Source of the DNA: Amycolatopsis alkalitolerans
Lineage (GTDB): Bacteria; Actinomycetota; Actinomycetes; Mycobacteriales; Pseudonocardiaceae
Reading direction: 5' to 3'
DNA: 64,000 nucleotides
NCBI RefSeq assembly: GCF_006152065.1
Contig: NZ_VDFW01000001.1
Coordinates: 186,001 to 250,000 of the forward strand
Shown in pieces: positions 56,047 to 64,000 of this stretch. Both the position numbers and the translations under genes were made by a program. The stretch's first letter is position 1, and each line of letters begins with the position of its first letter. The notes under the pieces are model-generated. The model ran no database searches and had not been told where the DNA came from. It saw only the letters and a program-made list of their open reading frames with translations.

Positions 56047-56748
56047 CTACCGGTTCCGGTGATGCCCGTGGTGATCGTCGAACCCCGGCCAGTTCCCGTA
56101 GCCGCCCGGGTTCATCGGCCAGGTGTAAGTGCCCGCGGGGAGGTTCGGCGCCGAGACCCGCGGCGGCGCGACCGTCGTGCTCGTCGGCGCCGCAGCTTCG
56201 GTCGTCTTCTTCGCGGTGGGCAGGGTGCCGCTGAACTTGCCCTGGTCCGGCTGGCGCGCGGTGGTCGCCGGGATCTCCGCGGTGCCGGTCGGCGCGGCCG
56301 AGCCGAGCGTCGCGACCTGCGCGCCGACCGGAGCCGAGGCCAGCGCGGGGCTTTCCGACTCGGGCGTGTTGCCCGGCACCGGGCCCGACGCCGCCGCCTG
56401 CTCCGAACCCGGAGTCTGCGCGAGCGCCCAGCCACTGGCCAGCACGGCACCGGCGAAGGCGAGGCCGGCGATCTTCAGCCCGGTGCGGCCGGGCCGGCTC
56501 TTCTCCTCGTGCGGTGTCTCGACGACCGGCGCTTCGAGCAGGGCGGTCACCGTGGTCTGGTCGTACCGGTACTGCGCCGCGGCGTTGTCGACCGGCGGGA
56601 AGGCCGGGAGTGTGCCGTCGAACTGGCCCTCGTCCCCCCGGGAGCGACGGTGCGGGACCCGGCCGGTACGGGCACCGTTGCGAGCCAGTATCTCGGCGAC
56701 CGTGGTCGCGCCCGACGTGGTGTCGAGACTGTGGGTCGCTGTCGTCAC
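56047..56748 (-). CDS. Pro/Ala/Thr-rich single-pass membrane protein
   Basis: This 233-residue protein has a cytoplasmic N-terminal part of about 90 residues, one membrane helix (IAGLAFAGAVLASGWALAQT) and a low-complexity outer part ending in a His/Gly-rich tail (FDDHHGHHRNR). A short motif repeats on both sides of the membrane (GQFDGTLPAFPP and GKFSGTLPTAKK). No family was recognised. It is divergent from dinB. Confidence 0.75.
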   Translation of the reverse strand: MTTATHSLDTTSGATTVAEILARNGARTGRVPHRRSRGDEGQFDGTLPAFPPVDNAAAQYRYDQTTVTALLEAPVVETPHEEKSRPGRTGLKIAGLAFAGAVLASGWALAQTPGSEQAAASGPVPGNTPESESPALASAPVGAQVATLGSAAPTGTAEIPATTARQPDQGKFSGTLPTAKKTTEAAAPTSTTVAPPRVSAPNLPAGTYTWPMNPGGYGNWPGFDDHHGHHRNR

Positions 56749-56876
56749 GGAGCGTGCCCTCCTCGTCCTTCGTCTGGGTGGCCACAGCCTACCGGGCCGG
56801 CGTCACCCTATCGTGGGAACACCGCGGGCGGGCAAGAGTCACCGCGGATTTCCGGGCCCGCGCGCATACTGGGCGA

Positions 56877-57914
56877 GTGCCCGGGGAGTGGATCCTGCAC
56901 GTCGACCTCGACCAGTTCATCGCCGCCGTCGAGGTGGCCAGGCACCCCGACCTGCGGGGACGGCCGGTGATTGTCGGTGGCACCGGCGATCCGGCCCAGC
57001 GCGCGGTCGTCGCGACCGCTTCGTACGAGGCGCGCGAGTTCGGTGTCCACTCCGGCATGCCGTTACGGACCGCTGCCAAGCGATGCCCCGACGCGGTGTT
57101 CCTGCCGGTCGACAAGCCGGCTTATGAAGAGGTGTCCCAACGGGTCATGGCCACCCTGCGCCGGTTCCCGGTCGTGGTGGAGGTGCTCGGCTGGGACGAG
57201 GCGTTCGTCGGCGTGAGCACCGATGACCCCGAAGCCCTGGCGGCCCGGATCCAGCGCGCGGTCACCGAAGAGTCCGGTATGTCGTGTTCGGTCGGCATCG
57301 GCGATAACAGGCTGCGGGCGAAGACCGCGACCGGTTTCGCCAAGCCCAGCGGCGTGTTCCGGCTGACTCAGGACAACTGGTCCAAGGTCATGGACGGCCG
57401 GTCCACCGAGGCCCTGCAGGGGATCGGCCGCCGGACCGCCAAGAAACTGGCGGAGCTGGGCATCGACACCGTCGGGCTGCTCGCCGCCGCGGATCGCGAC
57501 CGGCTCGCCGCCCGGTTCGGGCCGACGATGGGGCCCTGGTACCGGCTCCTCGCGCGTGGTCTTGGCGACCGTGAGGTGACGGCGACGCCGTACGTACCGC
57601 GCTCGCGCAGCCGCGAGACGACCTTTCAGCAGAACCTGACCGACCCCGCGGAGATCGCCGGGGAGGTCGCCGCGCTCGCGTTCCGGGTCGCCGACGACGT
57701 CGTCGCCGAAGGTCGCCCGGCGGCCCGCGTCGCGGTGAAGGTGCGGTTCGCGCCGTTCGTGACGCAGACGCGCAGCATGACCCTCGAGAATCCGACGAGT
57801 GACGCGGAAGTGTTGCGGGAAGCGGCTTTGACGGTACTCGGCCGGTTCGAGGACAACCGCCCGGTGCGGCTGCTCGGCGTGCGGGCGGAGTTCGACGTCA
57901 CCGAGGCGACCTGA
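56877..57914 (+). CDS. dinB: DNA polymerase IV (Y-family)
   Basis: This 345-residue translesion polymerase has the first metal motif HVDLDQFIAAVEVARHPDLR at the N-terminus, the palm acidic pair in LGWDEAFVGV (where many family members read SIDEAYLD), the fingers motif TASYEAREFGVHSGMP, and helix-hairpin-helix segment LQGIGRRTAKKLAELGIDTV. The little-finger domain ends in RLLGVRAEFDV. The GTG at 56877 gives a normal N-terminus. No beta-clamp motif was identified with confidence. Confidence 0.93.
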   Translation: MPGEWILHVDLDQFIAAVEVARHPDLRGRPVIVGGTGDPAQRAVVATASYEAREFGVHSGMPLRTAAKRCPDAVFLPVDKPAYEEVSQRVMATLRRFPVVVEVLGWDEAFVGVSTDDPEALAARIQRAVTEESGMSCSVGIGDNRLRAKTATGFAKPSGVFRLTQDNWSKVMDGRSTEALQGIGRRTAKKLAELGIDTVGLLAAADRDRLAARFGPTMGPWYRLLARGLGDREVTATPYVPRSRSRETTFQQNLTDPAEIAGEVAALAFRVADDVVAEGRPAARVAVKVRFAPFVTQTRSMTLENPTSDAEVLREAALTVLGRFEDNRPVRLLGVRAEFDVTEAT

Positions 57915-57997
57915 AACACGACGACCGATCAACCGGCGGCCGGCTTACGTTTCGCCGGTCGCCGTGACTGCCGGTCGGCTTGGCGACTGGCGGCACA

Positions 57998-58765
57998 TCA
58001 GCGACGAGTGAGCGTCAAGAAACCGCCTTCCCCGGAAACCGTTCGCGCGTAAGAGGTTGCCACGCGAGAAAGCTCGTCGAAGCGCACCTGCCAGCCGTGC
58101 TGGGCGAACCAATCCGGCGCGCCGTCCCCGAGGCCGCCCTTCCACAGCGCGGTGTACTGCTTCGGGATTTTCCACGCGTTCGCGGGCACGGGGCCGTGTT
58201 CCAGCGCCAGCCTGCTGCCGGGTGCGGACAGTTCCCCCACCGAGCTGAGGAGGTGGGCGGCCTCGTCGAACGTCAGGTAGATCAGCAGGCCTTCGGCGAG
58301 CCACGCCGTTCTCACACCCGGGTCGAAACCGGCGGTGCGAAGCGTCGTAGGCCAGTTCTCGCGGAGGTCGACGGGTACGGCCGTGCGCACGCACCGGGGC
58401 GTGGCGTCGCGCAGTACCTCGTCCTTGAACGCCAGCACGTGGGGCAGATCGAGTTCGAAGAGCCGGACGCCCGGCGGCCACGTGAGCCGGAACGCCGTCG
58501 TGTCGAGACCCGCGGCGAGAAGCACGACCTGAGCGCAACCGGCGCTCAGCAGGTAGTCGTCGAAGAACCGGGTGCGGATGATCGCGTGCGTGGCGAACGC
58601 GGCGCCGATTCCGTTGCTGTCAGGGGTTTCCGGGAAGGCGCCGGGCAGCGCGTCGACGAAGGACTGGGCGTACGGATCGGAGAAGAGCCGGTCTTCGCGG
58701 CGGTTCTCGTGAGCACGGACGACCGCGACGCCCAGCGCCGTCCTGCCCACCCCGGTGAGAGACAT
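57998..58765 (-). CDS. SAM-dependent methyltransferase (LCMT/PPM-like)
   Basis: This 255-residue class I methyltransferase belongs to the actinobacterial family related to leucine carboxyl methyltransferase. It shows AHENRREDRLFSDPYAQSFV near the start, the SAM loop VVLLAAGLDTTAFRL, FELDLPHVLAFKD and TAWLAEGLLIYLTFDEA. The substrate is unknown. ATG 58765 lies inside a palindrome shared with the divergent MarR gene, suggesting strong repression. Confidence 0.9.
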   Translation of the reverse strand: MSLTGVGRTALGVAVVRAHENRREDRLFSDPYAQSFVDALPGAFPETPDSNGIGAAFATHAIIRTRFFDDYLLSAGCAQVVLLAAGLDTTAFRLTWPPGVRLFELDLPHVLAFKDEVLRDATPRCVRTAVPVDLRENWPTTLRTAGFDPGVRTAWLAEGLLIYLTFDEAAHLLSSVGELSAPGSRLALEHGPVPANAWKIPKQYTALWKGGLGDGAPDWFAQHGWQVRFDELSRVATSYARTVSGEGGFLTLTRR

Positions 58766-58778
58766 ATCGCTAACGATA
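58765..58778. promoter_or_regulatory. TATCG-N4-CGATA operator candidate
   Basis: A perfect 5-bp inverted repeat around CTAA overlaps the first base of the methyltransferase start codon and lies 26 nt upstream of the MarR ATG. It is the only symmetric element in this short gap, so a likely MarR site. Confidence 0.5.
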
Positions 58779-58804
58779 CATCTCTGCTGATGTAATCTGC
58801 CGGG

Positions 58805-59215
58805 ATGGACGGTGGGCAACTGCATCGGCTCGGCAGGCGGCTGATCGAACTGTCGGCGGCGGCGACCGGGCAACCCGGCGATCTGGAGCTCACGCCGGGG
58901 GAACGGGCGGTGCTGGAGGATGTGATCCGGCATCCGGGCGGTTCCGTCGGCGAAATCCGCGAGCGCACCGGTTTCGTGCAGAGCCACGTGTCCGCCTCGG
59001 TGGCGAGGCTCCGCGAGCGTGGGCTGATCACGACGGCCGCCGATCCCCGCGACGGGCGGCGTACGCGAGTGCGGGTGACCGATCGGACGTCGCGAGCGAT
59101 CACCCGCCGGGCGGGCCGCCGGATCGACAATGCGGTCGCGTCGGCGGTCGCGGATCGGGCTCAGGCGGCGCGGGCACTGGTCCTGCTGGACGAACTCGCC
59201 CGGCTCCTGCTCTGA
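58805..59215 (+). CDS. MarR-family regulator
   Basis: This 136-residue winged-helix protein has the recognition region VGEIRERTGFVQSHVSASVA and wing TAADPRDGRRTRVRVT. A C-terminal helix (AARALVLLDELARLL) would mediate dimerisation. It is divergent from the methyltransferase gene with 39 nt between and likely regulates it. Confidence 0.9.
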   Translation: MDGGQLHRLGRRLIELSAAATGQPGDLELTPGERAVLEDVIRHPGGSVGEIRERTGFVQSHVSASVARLRERGLITTAADPRDGRRTRVRVTDRTSRAITRRAGRRIDNAVASAVADRAQAARALVLLDELARLLL

Positions 59216-59299
59216 TTTTTATACCATTTGTCGGGAATGTTCGAAACTGCTCGACGAAATGGCTGGTTCGTGAGCGGCTGGCGAAATAGGGTCGACCCC

Positions 59300-60586
59300 A
59301 TGGCAGAGTCGTCAGCATCCGGTGCCCGTCAGCGCCTCACGTCGGACCAGCGCAACTCCTTCCTCGCCGCGGTGCTCGGCTGGACAATGGACGCGTTCGA
59401 CTACTTCGTCGTCGTCTTCGTCTACGCGGACATCGCGAAAAGCTTCGGCATGCAGAAGACCGACGTCGTGTTCATCACGACGGCGACGCTCCTCATGCGG
59501 CCGGTGGGGGCGTTGCTGTTCGGGCTGTGGGCCGACCGGGTCGGCCGGCGTATCCCGCTGATGGTCGACGTCGTCTTCTATTCGATCGTCGGGTTCCTGT
59601 GCGCGTTCGCCCCGAACTTCACGGTGCTGGTCATTCTGCGATTGTTGTACGGAATCGGTATGGGCGGTGAATGGGGACTCGGTGCGGCGCTCGCGATGGA
59701 GAAGATTCCGACGAAACGGCGCGGATTCTTTTCGGGAGTACTGCAGGAAGGTTATTCCTTCGGTTACCTGCTGGCTTCTCTCGCCTCACTCGTCATTCTC
59801 GACTGGGCCGGCCTGTCCTGGCGCTGGTTCTTCGCGCTGAGCATCATTCCCGCCCTGATCAGCCTGATCGTGCGGGCGCGGGTCAAGGAATCCGAGGTCT
59901 GGCAGACCGCGCGGGAGAAGATGCGCGTCACCCGGACCTCCATGAAGGACATCCTGCTCGACCCGAAGATCATCCGCCGGTTCGTCTATCTCGTGCTGTT
60001 GATGACGGCGTTCAACTGGATGAGCCACGGCACCCAGGATGTGTACCCCACATTCCTTTCCTCGCATTCCTCGAACGGCGCCGGTCTTTCCGCGACGACG
60101 GCGACCTGGATCGCGGTGATCTACAACGTCGGGGCGATCGCCGGCGGCCTGATCTTCGGTTCGCTGTCGGAACGGTTCGGGCGCCGCTACACGATCGCGT
60201 TCTGCGCCGTGCTCGGGCTGCCGATCGTGCCGCTGTTCGCGTTGTCGAAGACGGCCGCGTTGCTGTGCCTCGGCTCGTTCCTGATGCAGGTGATGGTCCA
60301 GGGTGCGTGGGGCATCATCCCGGCGCACCTGAGCGAGATGTCGCCCGACGCGATCCGGGGGTTCTATCCCGGTGTCACCTACCAGTTGGGCAACTGCCTG
60401 GCCGCGTTCAACCTGCCGATCCAGGAAAGCCTGGCCGCGCACCACGGCTACCCGTTCGCGCTGGCGGCGACGATCATTCCGGTGCTCATCGCGGTCGCCG
60501 TGCTGACCCTGGTCGGCAAGGAGGCGAAGGGTATCGCATTCGGCACGGACCGGACGGTTTCAGCCCCGGCGACCGCGGAAGGTTAG
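59300..60586 (+). CDS. MFS transporter (JEN1/sialate:H+ symporter-like)
   Basis: This 428-residue, 12-helix transporter has the first-helix motif [20 protein letters not shown], the MFS loop motif [35 protein letters not shown] and a second loop motif [13 protein letters not shown]. This pattern is typical of lactate/pyruvate (JEN1) and aromatic-acid-type proton symporters. The substrate is likely a monocarboxylate, by family. ATG 59300 is preferred; an in-frame TTG at 59228 would add a hydrophilic tail. Confidence 0.9.
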   Translation: MAESSASGARQRLTSDQRNSFLAAVLGWTMDAFDYFVVVFVYADIAKSFGMQKTDVVFITTATLLMRPVGALLFGLWADRVGRRIPLMVDVVFYSIVGFLCAFAPNFTVLVILRLLYGIGMGGEWGLGAALAMEKIPTKRRGFFSGVLQEGYSFGYLLASLASLVILDWAGLSWRWFFALSIIPALISLIVRARVKESEVWQTAREKMRVTRTSMKDILLDPKIIRRFVYLVLLMTAFNWMSHGTQDVYPTFLSSHSSNGAGLSATTATWIAVIYNVGAIAGGLIFGSLSERFGRRYTIAFCAVLGLPIVPLFALSKTAALLCLGSFLMQVMVQGAWGIIPAHLSEMSPDAIRGFYPGVTYQLGNCLAAFNLPIQESLAAHHGYPFALAATIIPVLIAVAVLTLVGKEAKGIAFGTDRTVSAPATAEG

Positions 60587-60609
60587 CGCGCACGGCCTAG
60601 AGTCGGCCC

Positions 60610-61938
60610 ATGACACAGACCGCTACAGAGCTGGCGAGGGCGGTCCGGGCCGGCGAGCTCGACCCGGTCCGGTTGACCGAGCGGGTGCTCGACGGGATCG
60701 AGACGGCCGACCGCGTGGTCGGTGCGTTCCGGAAGGTGCGGCACGAGGCGGTGGCCGAAGCGCGCGAGCTGGCGCGGCGTGCCGATCTCGCCGGGCTGCC
60801 GCTCGCCGGGGTCCCGGTCGCGGTCAAGGACGTCACCGAGATCGCCGGGGAGTGCGCGTCATGGGGCTCGGCCGCACTGCCGGCGCAACCGTCCACAGAG
60901 GACTCCGAGCTCGTCCGGCGGCTGCGCGAGGCCGGTGCGGTGATCGTCGGGATCACCCGGGTGCCGGAGCTGTGCGTCTGGCCGATGACCGATTCCCCGG
61001 AGGGGATCGCGCGCAGCCCGTGGCAACCGGCCCGCAGCGCCGGTGGCTCTTCCGGGGGCAGCGGCGCCGCGGTCGCCTCCGGGATGGTGCCGGTCGCGCA
61101 CGGCACCGACGGGCTCGGCTCAGTCCGGTTCCCGTCCGCGATGTGCGGGCTGGTCGGGATCAAAGCGGGCGCGGACCTGCTTGGGGAGACCGGGTGGTAT
61201 GGCATGTCCGCGCACGGCAGCCTCGCCACGACGGTGGCCGACGCGGCGTTGCTGCTCTCGGTTCTGGCCGCCGAACCGGATCTCGCGCGGGTCGGCGAGC
61301 CGGGCCGGTTGCGGATCGCGGTGTCGACCGAGGTCCCGCTGACACATGCGCCGGTGCCGAAGCCGCTGTGCGACGCGGTCGACCAGGTCGCGGATGTCCT
61401 CGCCGCCGCCGGTCATCACGTCGAACGGGCGACGCCGCGCTACGGGGTCGAGGCGCCGTTGGGCATCCTGGGCCGCTGGTTCGCGGGCCCGGCGGAGCAG
61501 GCAGAAGGTCTGGACCGGGCACTGTTCCAGCGGCGGACGCAGGCGCATGTGAAGCTCGGCCGCGCGCTGCGGGCGGCCCGGCTGATCAGGCCCGGCACGA
61601 AGGAACGGTGGCTCGCCAGGGCCGAGGAGTTCTTCGGCGGCTACGACATCCTGCTGACCCCGACGCTGGCCACGCTCCCGCCGAAAGCCGAACGCTGGCA
61701 CCAACGCTCGTGGCTCGCGAACGCGATCCCGGCGATCCGGTCGGCACCTTTCGCGGGGCTGTGGAATCTGGCCGGCTATCCGGCGATGTCCGTTCCCGCC
61801 GCGCGGCACCACACCGGCGTGCCGCTCGGCGTGCAGCTGGTCGCCGCGCCGCGGGGGGAAGCGCGGCTGCTGGCACTGGCCGCTCAACTCGAAGCGCGCA
61901 ACCCATGGCCACGGCTTGCTGATACCGGAGCCCGGTAG
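60610..61938 (+). CDS. Amidase-signature family hydrolase
   Basis: This 442-residue amidase has the Ser-cisSer-Lys triad of its family: Lys in GVPVAVKDVTEIAG, cis-Ser in RSAGGSSGGSGAAVASG, and the nucleophile Ser in GTDGLGSVRFPSAMCGL. It hydrolyses amides or transamidates; the absence of gatC/gatB nearby argues against a GatA role. It follows the MFS gene by 23 nt on the same strand and may process the imported compound (inference). Confidence 0.92.
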   Translation: MTQTATELARAVRAGELDPVRLTERVLDGIETADRVVGAFRKVRHEAVAEARELARRADLAGLPLAGVPVAVKDVTEIAGECASWGSAALPAQPSTEDSELVRRLREAGAVIVGITRVPELCVWPMTDSPEGIARSPWQPARSAGGSSGGSGAAVASGMVPVAHGTDGLGSVRFPSAMCGLVGIKAGADLLGETGWYGMSAHGSLATTVADAALLLSVLAAEPDLARVGEPGRLRIAVSTEVPLTHAPVPKPLCDAVDQVADVLAAAGHHVERATPRYGVEAPLGILGRWFAGPAEQAEGLDRALFQRRTQAHVKLGRALRAARLIRPGTKERWLARAEEFFGGYDILLTPTLATLPPKAERWHQRSWLANAIPAIRSAPFAGLWNLAGYPAMSVPAARHHTGVPLGVQLVAAPRGEARLLALAAQLEARNPWPRLADTGAR

Positions 61939-61941
61939 GCG

Positions 61942-63024
61942 TTATTTCTGCTTCGCGGACGCGGGCTCGACCGGCTCGTGCGCGGGCTTCGTCGGCGGGA
62001 GGGCGGTGTCTGCCTTCGCCTGCTCGGGCTCCGAAGCCTTGATCGGCTGAACGACCTTCGTCGGCGGCGCGAAGGTGGCCACCGGTTTGCCGGCCACCGG
62101 GTTGGTCGGGGGCTCGATCGGCGCGGCACCGGTCAGGTCCACGACGGACTCCTCCCGCAGCGGCGTGAGGGCCGAGTGGCTGCGGGTCAGCACGTCGTTG
62201 GCCTTGCGCAGCCGGGTGAGCGCCTGGTCGCTGAGCGAGTTGAGGCGCTGGACCTTCCGGTTCGCCTCGTCCTCACGGCGCTCGGCGTCCGCCGTCGCGT
62301 CCGCGACGAGCCGCTTGGCACGCGCTGTCGCCTCGTCCACCAACCGCTTGGCCTCGGCCGTCGCATCGGCGATGCGGCGCTCGGCCTGATTCTTGCTCGC
62401 CGTCTTCTGGTCCGCGACGTGCTTCTCGAGCGCCGCACGCTGCGAAGCCATGGTGGTGTCGAAGTCGTGCTCGATGGTGCGGCGCTTGCGCTCGGCCTCG
62501 ATGTCCAGCGCGGTACGCCGCTGTGCCGCTTCGGTGGTGAGCTTCCGGACCTCGTTCTTGGTCGCATCGAGTGCGTTCCGGTGCTCGTCGTCGAGGGCCT
62601 TGGCGTGCGACTCGAGCGTCTCGATCAGCTTCTGGTACCGCACACGCAGCTTGCTGGACACGTCGGTGCTCTTCGCCCACTCCTCGGCGGCGACCTCCGC
62701 CCGGCCGACGATCTCCTCGGCGCGGCTGTTCGCGAGATCGACCGTGCGCTGCATCCGCTCGTCGAGGTCCTCAACCCGCTCCGGCGGCTTCTTGAGCTCC
62801 TCGACCCGCATATGCAGCCGGCGGATTTCCGCGCGGGCGTTCTCCAGTTCCCGGGACATCGTGCTCGCCTGCGCCATCGCCGCGTCGCGATCGGCCATCA
62901 CGCGCCGGAGGTTCATCTCGACGTGATCCAGGTACTGCAGCACCTGGCCGCGGTCGAAACCGTGCCACACCTGGTTGTATTCGCGCTTCAGCGGGAGCAG
63001 GCCGTTGTCTCGCTCGGAAACCAT
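61942..63024 (-). CDS. DivIVA-domain-like coiled-coil protein
   Basis: This 360-residue protein has an N-terminal DivIVA-like segment (YNQVWHGFDRGQVLQYLDHV) and a long coiled coil from about residue 40 to 270, rich in Ala, Glu, Arg and Lys (AERRIADATAEAKRLVDEAT). A Pro/Ala-rich tail follows. It probably organises polar or septal membranes, or acts as a cytoskeletal scaffold. The N-terminal domain differs from classical Wag31, so it is a paralogue. It converges on the amidase gene. Confidence 0.82.
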   Translation of the reverse strand: MVSERDNGLLPLKREYNQVWHGFDRGQVLQYLDHVEMNLRRVMADRDAAMAQASTMSRELENARAEIRRLHMRVEELKKPPERVEDLDERMQRTVDLANSRAEEIVGRAEVAAEEWAKSTDVSSKLRVRYQKLIETLESHAKALDDEHRNALDATKNEVRKLTTEAAQRRTALDIEAERKRRTIEHDFDTTMASQRAALEKHVADQKTASKNQAERRIADATAEAKRLVDEATARAKRLVADATADAERREDEANRKVQRLNSLSDQALTRLRKANDVLTRSHSALTPLREESVVDLTGAAPIEPPTNPVAGKPVATFAPPTKVVQPIKASEPEQAKADTALPPTKPAHEPVEPASAKQK

Positions 63025-63086
63025 GCCGACGAAGGTACCTGGGTACAGGGTGTTAGCGCCGTCAGGTCAGCGCGTGTCCGGTGCAC

Positions 63087-64000
63087 TCACCAGTGGAAGC
63101 CGCGCGTTAGTCTGATCAGGCGCGTCGCCGCCTTGGACAGGTTCCGTTCGCCCTTCCCGAGTTTGACCTCGCCGCTGCCGCCGGCCGCCGCCGAGTCCGG
63201 GAAGATGCGATAACCCTCGAAGGCCACGGCATCGACGAGTCCGGGCAGGAACGTGTACGCCGCCTGAATGAGGTAGCCCTCCGGGGTGCCGATGTGCTTG
63301 GGCCTGTCCTTGAGTGCCCGCACCACCATGTCCGCCGCCTGATCGGGTGATTTCGTGGGGAACGCGTCGTAGATCTTCGTCGGGCGGATCATGGGCGTGC
63401 GCACGAGCGGCATGTGGATGGTCGTGAACGTGACCCCGTCACCATGCGTCTCGGTCGCCGCGATCTTGCTGAAGTAGTCCAGCGCCGCCTTGGACGCGAC
63501 GTAGGCGGAGAAGCGGGGCGCGATGCCCTGCACGCCGATCGACGAAATGTTGACGATATGCCCGAATTTGCGTTCCGACATATGCGGCAGCACGGCCAGG
63601 ATGAGCCGCACGGCGCCGAAGTAGTTGATCGCCATCGCGCGCTCGTAGTCGTGGAACCGGTCATACGACAGCCTGATCGAGCGGCGGATCGAGCGGCCCG
63701 CGTTGTTGACCAGCATGTCGATACGGCCGTGCTCCTCGAGCATCTGCTTGACGATCTTGTTGATCGACTCCTCGTCGGTCAGATCCGCCGGGTACACCGA
63801 CGCCGTGCCGCCGGCGGCGACGATCTCGTCGCGGACCTCTTCGAGTTCGTGCTGGCGGCGAGCGACGAGCAGGGGGACCGCGCCAAGGGCGGAGACCTTG
63901 AGCGCCGTCGCGCGGCCGATGCCCGAGGAGGCGCCGGTGATGATCACGCGCCGCCCGTCGAGTTCGCCGCGGCTGCCGTGGGCGCGGGCGCGGAACGGGT
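63087..64000 (-). CDS. SDR domain of a larger protein, N-terminus outside window
   Basis: The frame continues past the right edge upstream of the cofactor motif VIITGASSGIGRATALKV, reading PFRARAHGSRGELDGRR before it, so this is not the true N-terminus. The SDR domain has NNAGR, the Ser in VNISSIGVQG, and YVASKAALDY (Tyr-x-x-x-Lys). A long N-terminal partner is expected, as in fatty acyl-CoA reductases that fuse a NAD-binding_4 domain to a C-terminal SDR. That identity is inference. Confidence 0.85.
   Translation of the reverse strand, partial: PFRARAHGSRGELDGRRVIITGASSGIGRATALKVSALGAVPLLVARRQHELEEVRDEIVAAGGTASVYPADLTDEESINKIVKQMLEEHGRIDMLVNNAGRSIRRSIRLSYDRFHDYERAMAINYFGAVRLILAVLPHMSERKFGHIVNISSIGVQGIAPRFSAYVASKAALDYFSKIAATETHGDGVTFTTIHMPLVRTPMIRPTKIYDAFPTKSPDQAADMVVRALKDRPKHIGTPEGYLIQAAYTFLPGLVDAVAFEGYRIFPDSAAAGGSGEVKLGKGERNLSKAATRLIRLTRGFHW

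Overview
The window is high-GC actinobacterial chromosome. The block mfd, lipoprotein, mazG, transglycosylase-like gene, eno, divIC/ftsB-like gene, DUF501 gene, ppx matches the order around Rv1020-Rv1026 of Mycobacterium tuberculosis. EfeUOB with IdeR-type boxes, F420-type oxidoreductase, CGNR regulator and MmyB-type XRE regulator fit a Pseudonocardiales bacterium such as Amycolatopsis. The genus is an inference.

Layout. 1-7.4 kb: end of a helical-repeat protein, tRNA-Gln, a fatty-acid desaturase with a TetR regulator, a MarR/SDR divergent pair, a sugar-dehydrogenase lipoprotein, and an XRE regulator divergent from an LLM oxidoreductase. 7.4-21.6 kb: conserved core block (mfd, mazG, eno, divIC, ppx), interrupted by the efeUOB ferrous-iron operon on the other strand and by a 21-bp-period intergenic repeat array after mfd. 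21.7-29.5 kb: secreted subtilase, CGNR regulator and epoxide hydrolase, S10 peptidase, type-5 uracil-DNA glycosylase and type II NADH dehydrogenase. 29.5-32.5 kb: a roughly 3-kb element in the 3' end of tRNA-Leu(UAA), bounded by a perfect 28-bp repeat. It holds broken LysR, MFS and ISL3-transposase genes, a lipoprotein and a toxin-antitoxin pair, but no integrase.

33.5-45.2 kb: a compact type IV pilus locus (pilD; pilA, pilT, pilB, pilC and three pilin-like proteins). Upstream on the same strand lie a PAS-GGDEF-EAL protein and a FliA/WhiG-type sigma factor preceded by a 17-codon leader ORF. This suggests pili wired to cyclic-di-GMP and a dedicated sigma factor.

45.5-54.3 kb: a divergent carbohydrate locus. 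One arm has an RpiB-type isomerase, an NAD-dependent glycerol-phosphate-type dehydrogenase and an FGGY kinase. The other has a CUT2-type ABC importer and a DeoR repressor. The permease carries a complete sugar-binding domain at its N-terminus with no visible signal sequence, and a close lipoprotein paralogue of that domain is encoded next door. This is the most unusual architecture in the window. A phosphorylative polyol pathway, perhaps for a tetritol or pentitol, is the best guess.

54.4-64 kb: a short threonyl-tRNA-synthetase-like protein with a threonine-containing leader ORF, a Pro/Ala-rich membrane protein, DNA polymerase IV, a methyltransferase/MarR divergent pair, an MFS transporter, an amidase, a DivIVA-like coiled-coil protein, and the C-terminal SDR domain of a protein running off the right edge.
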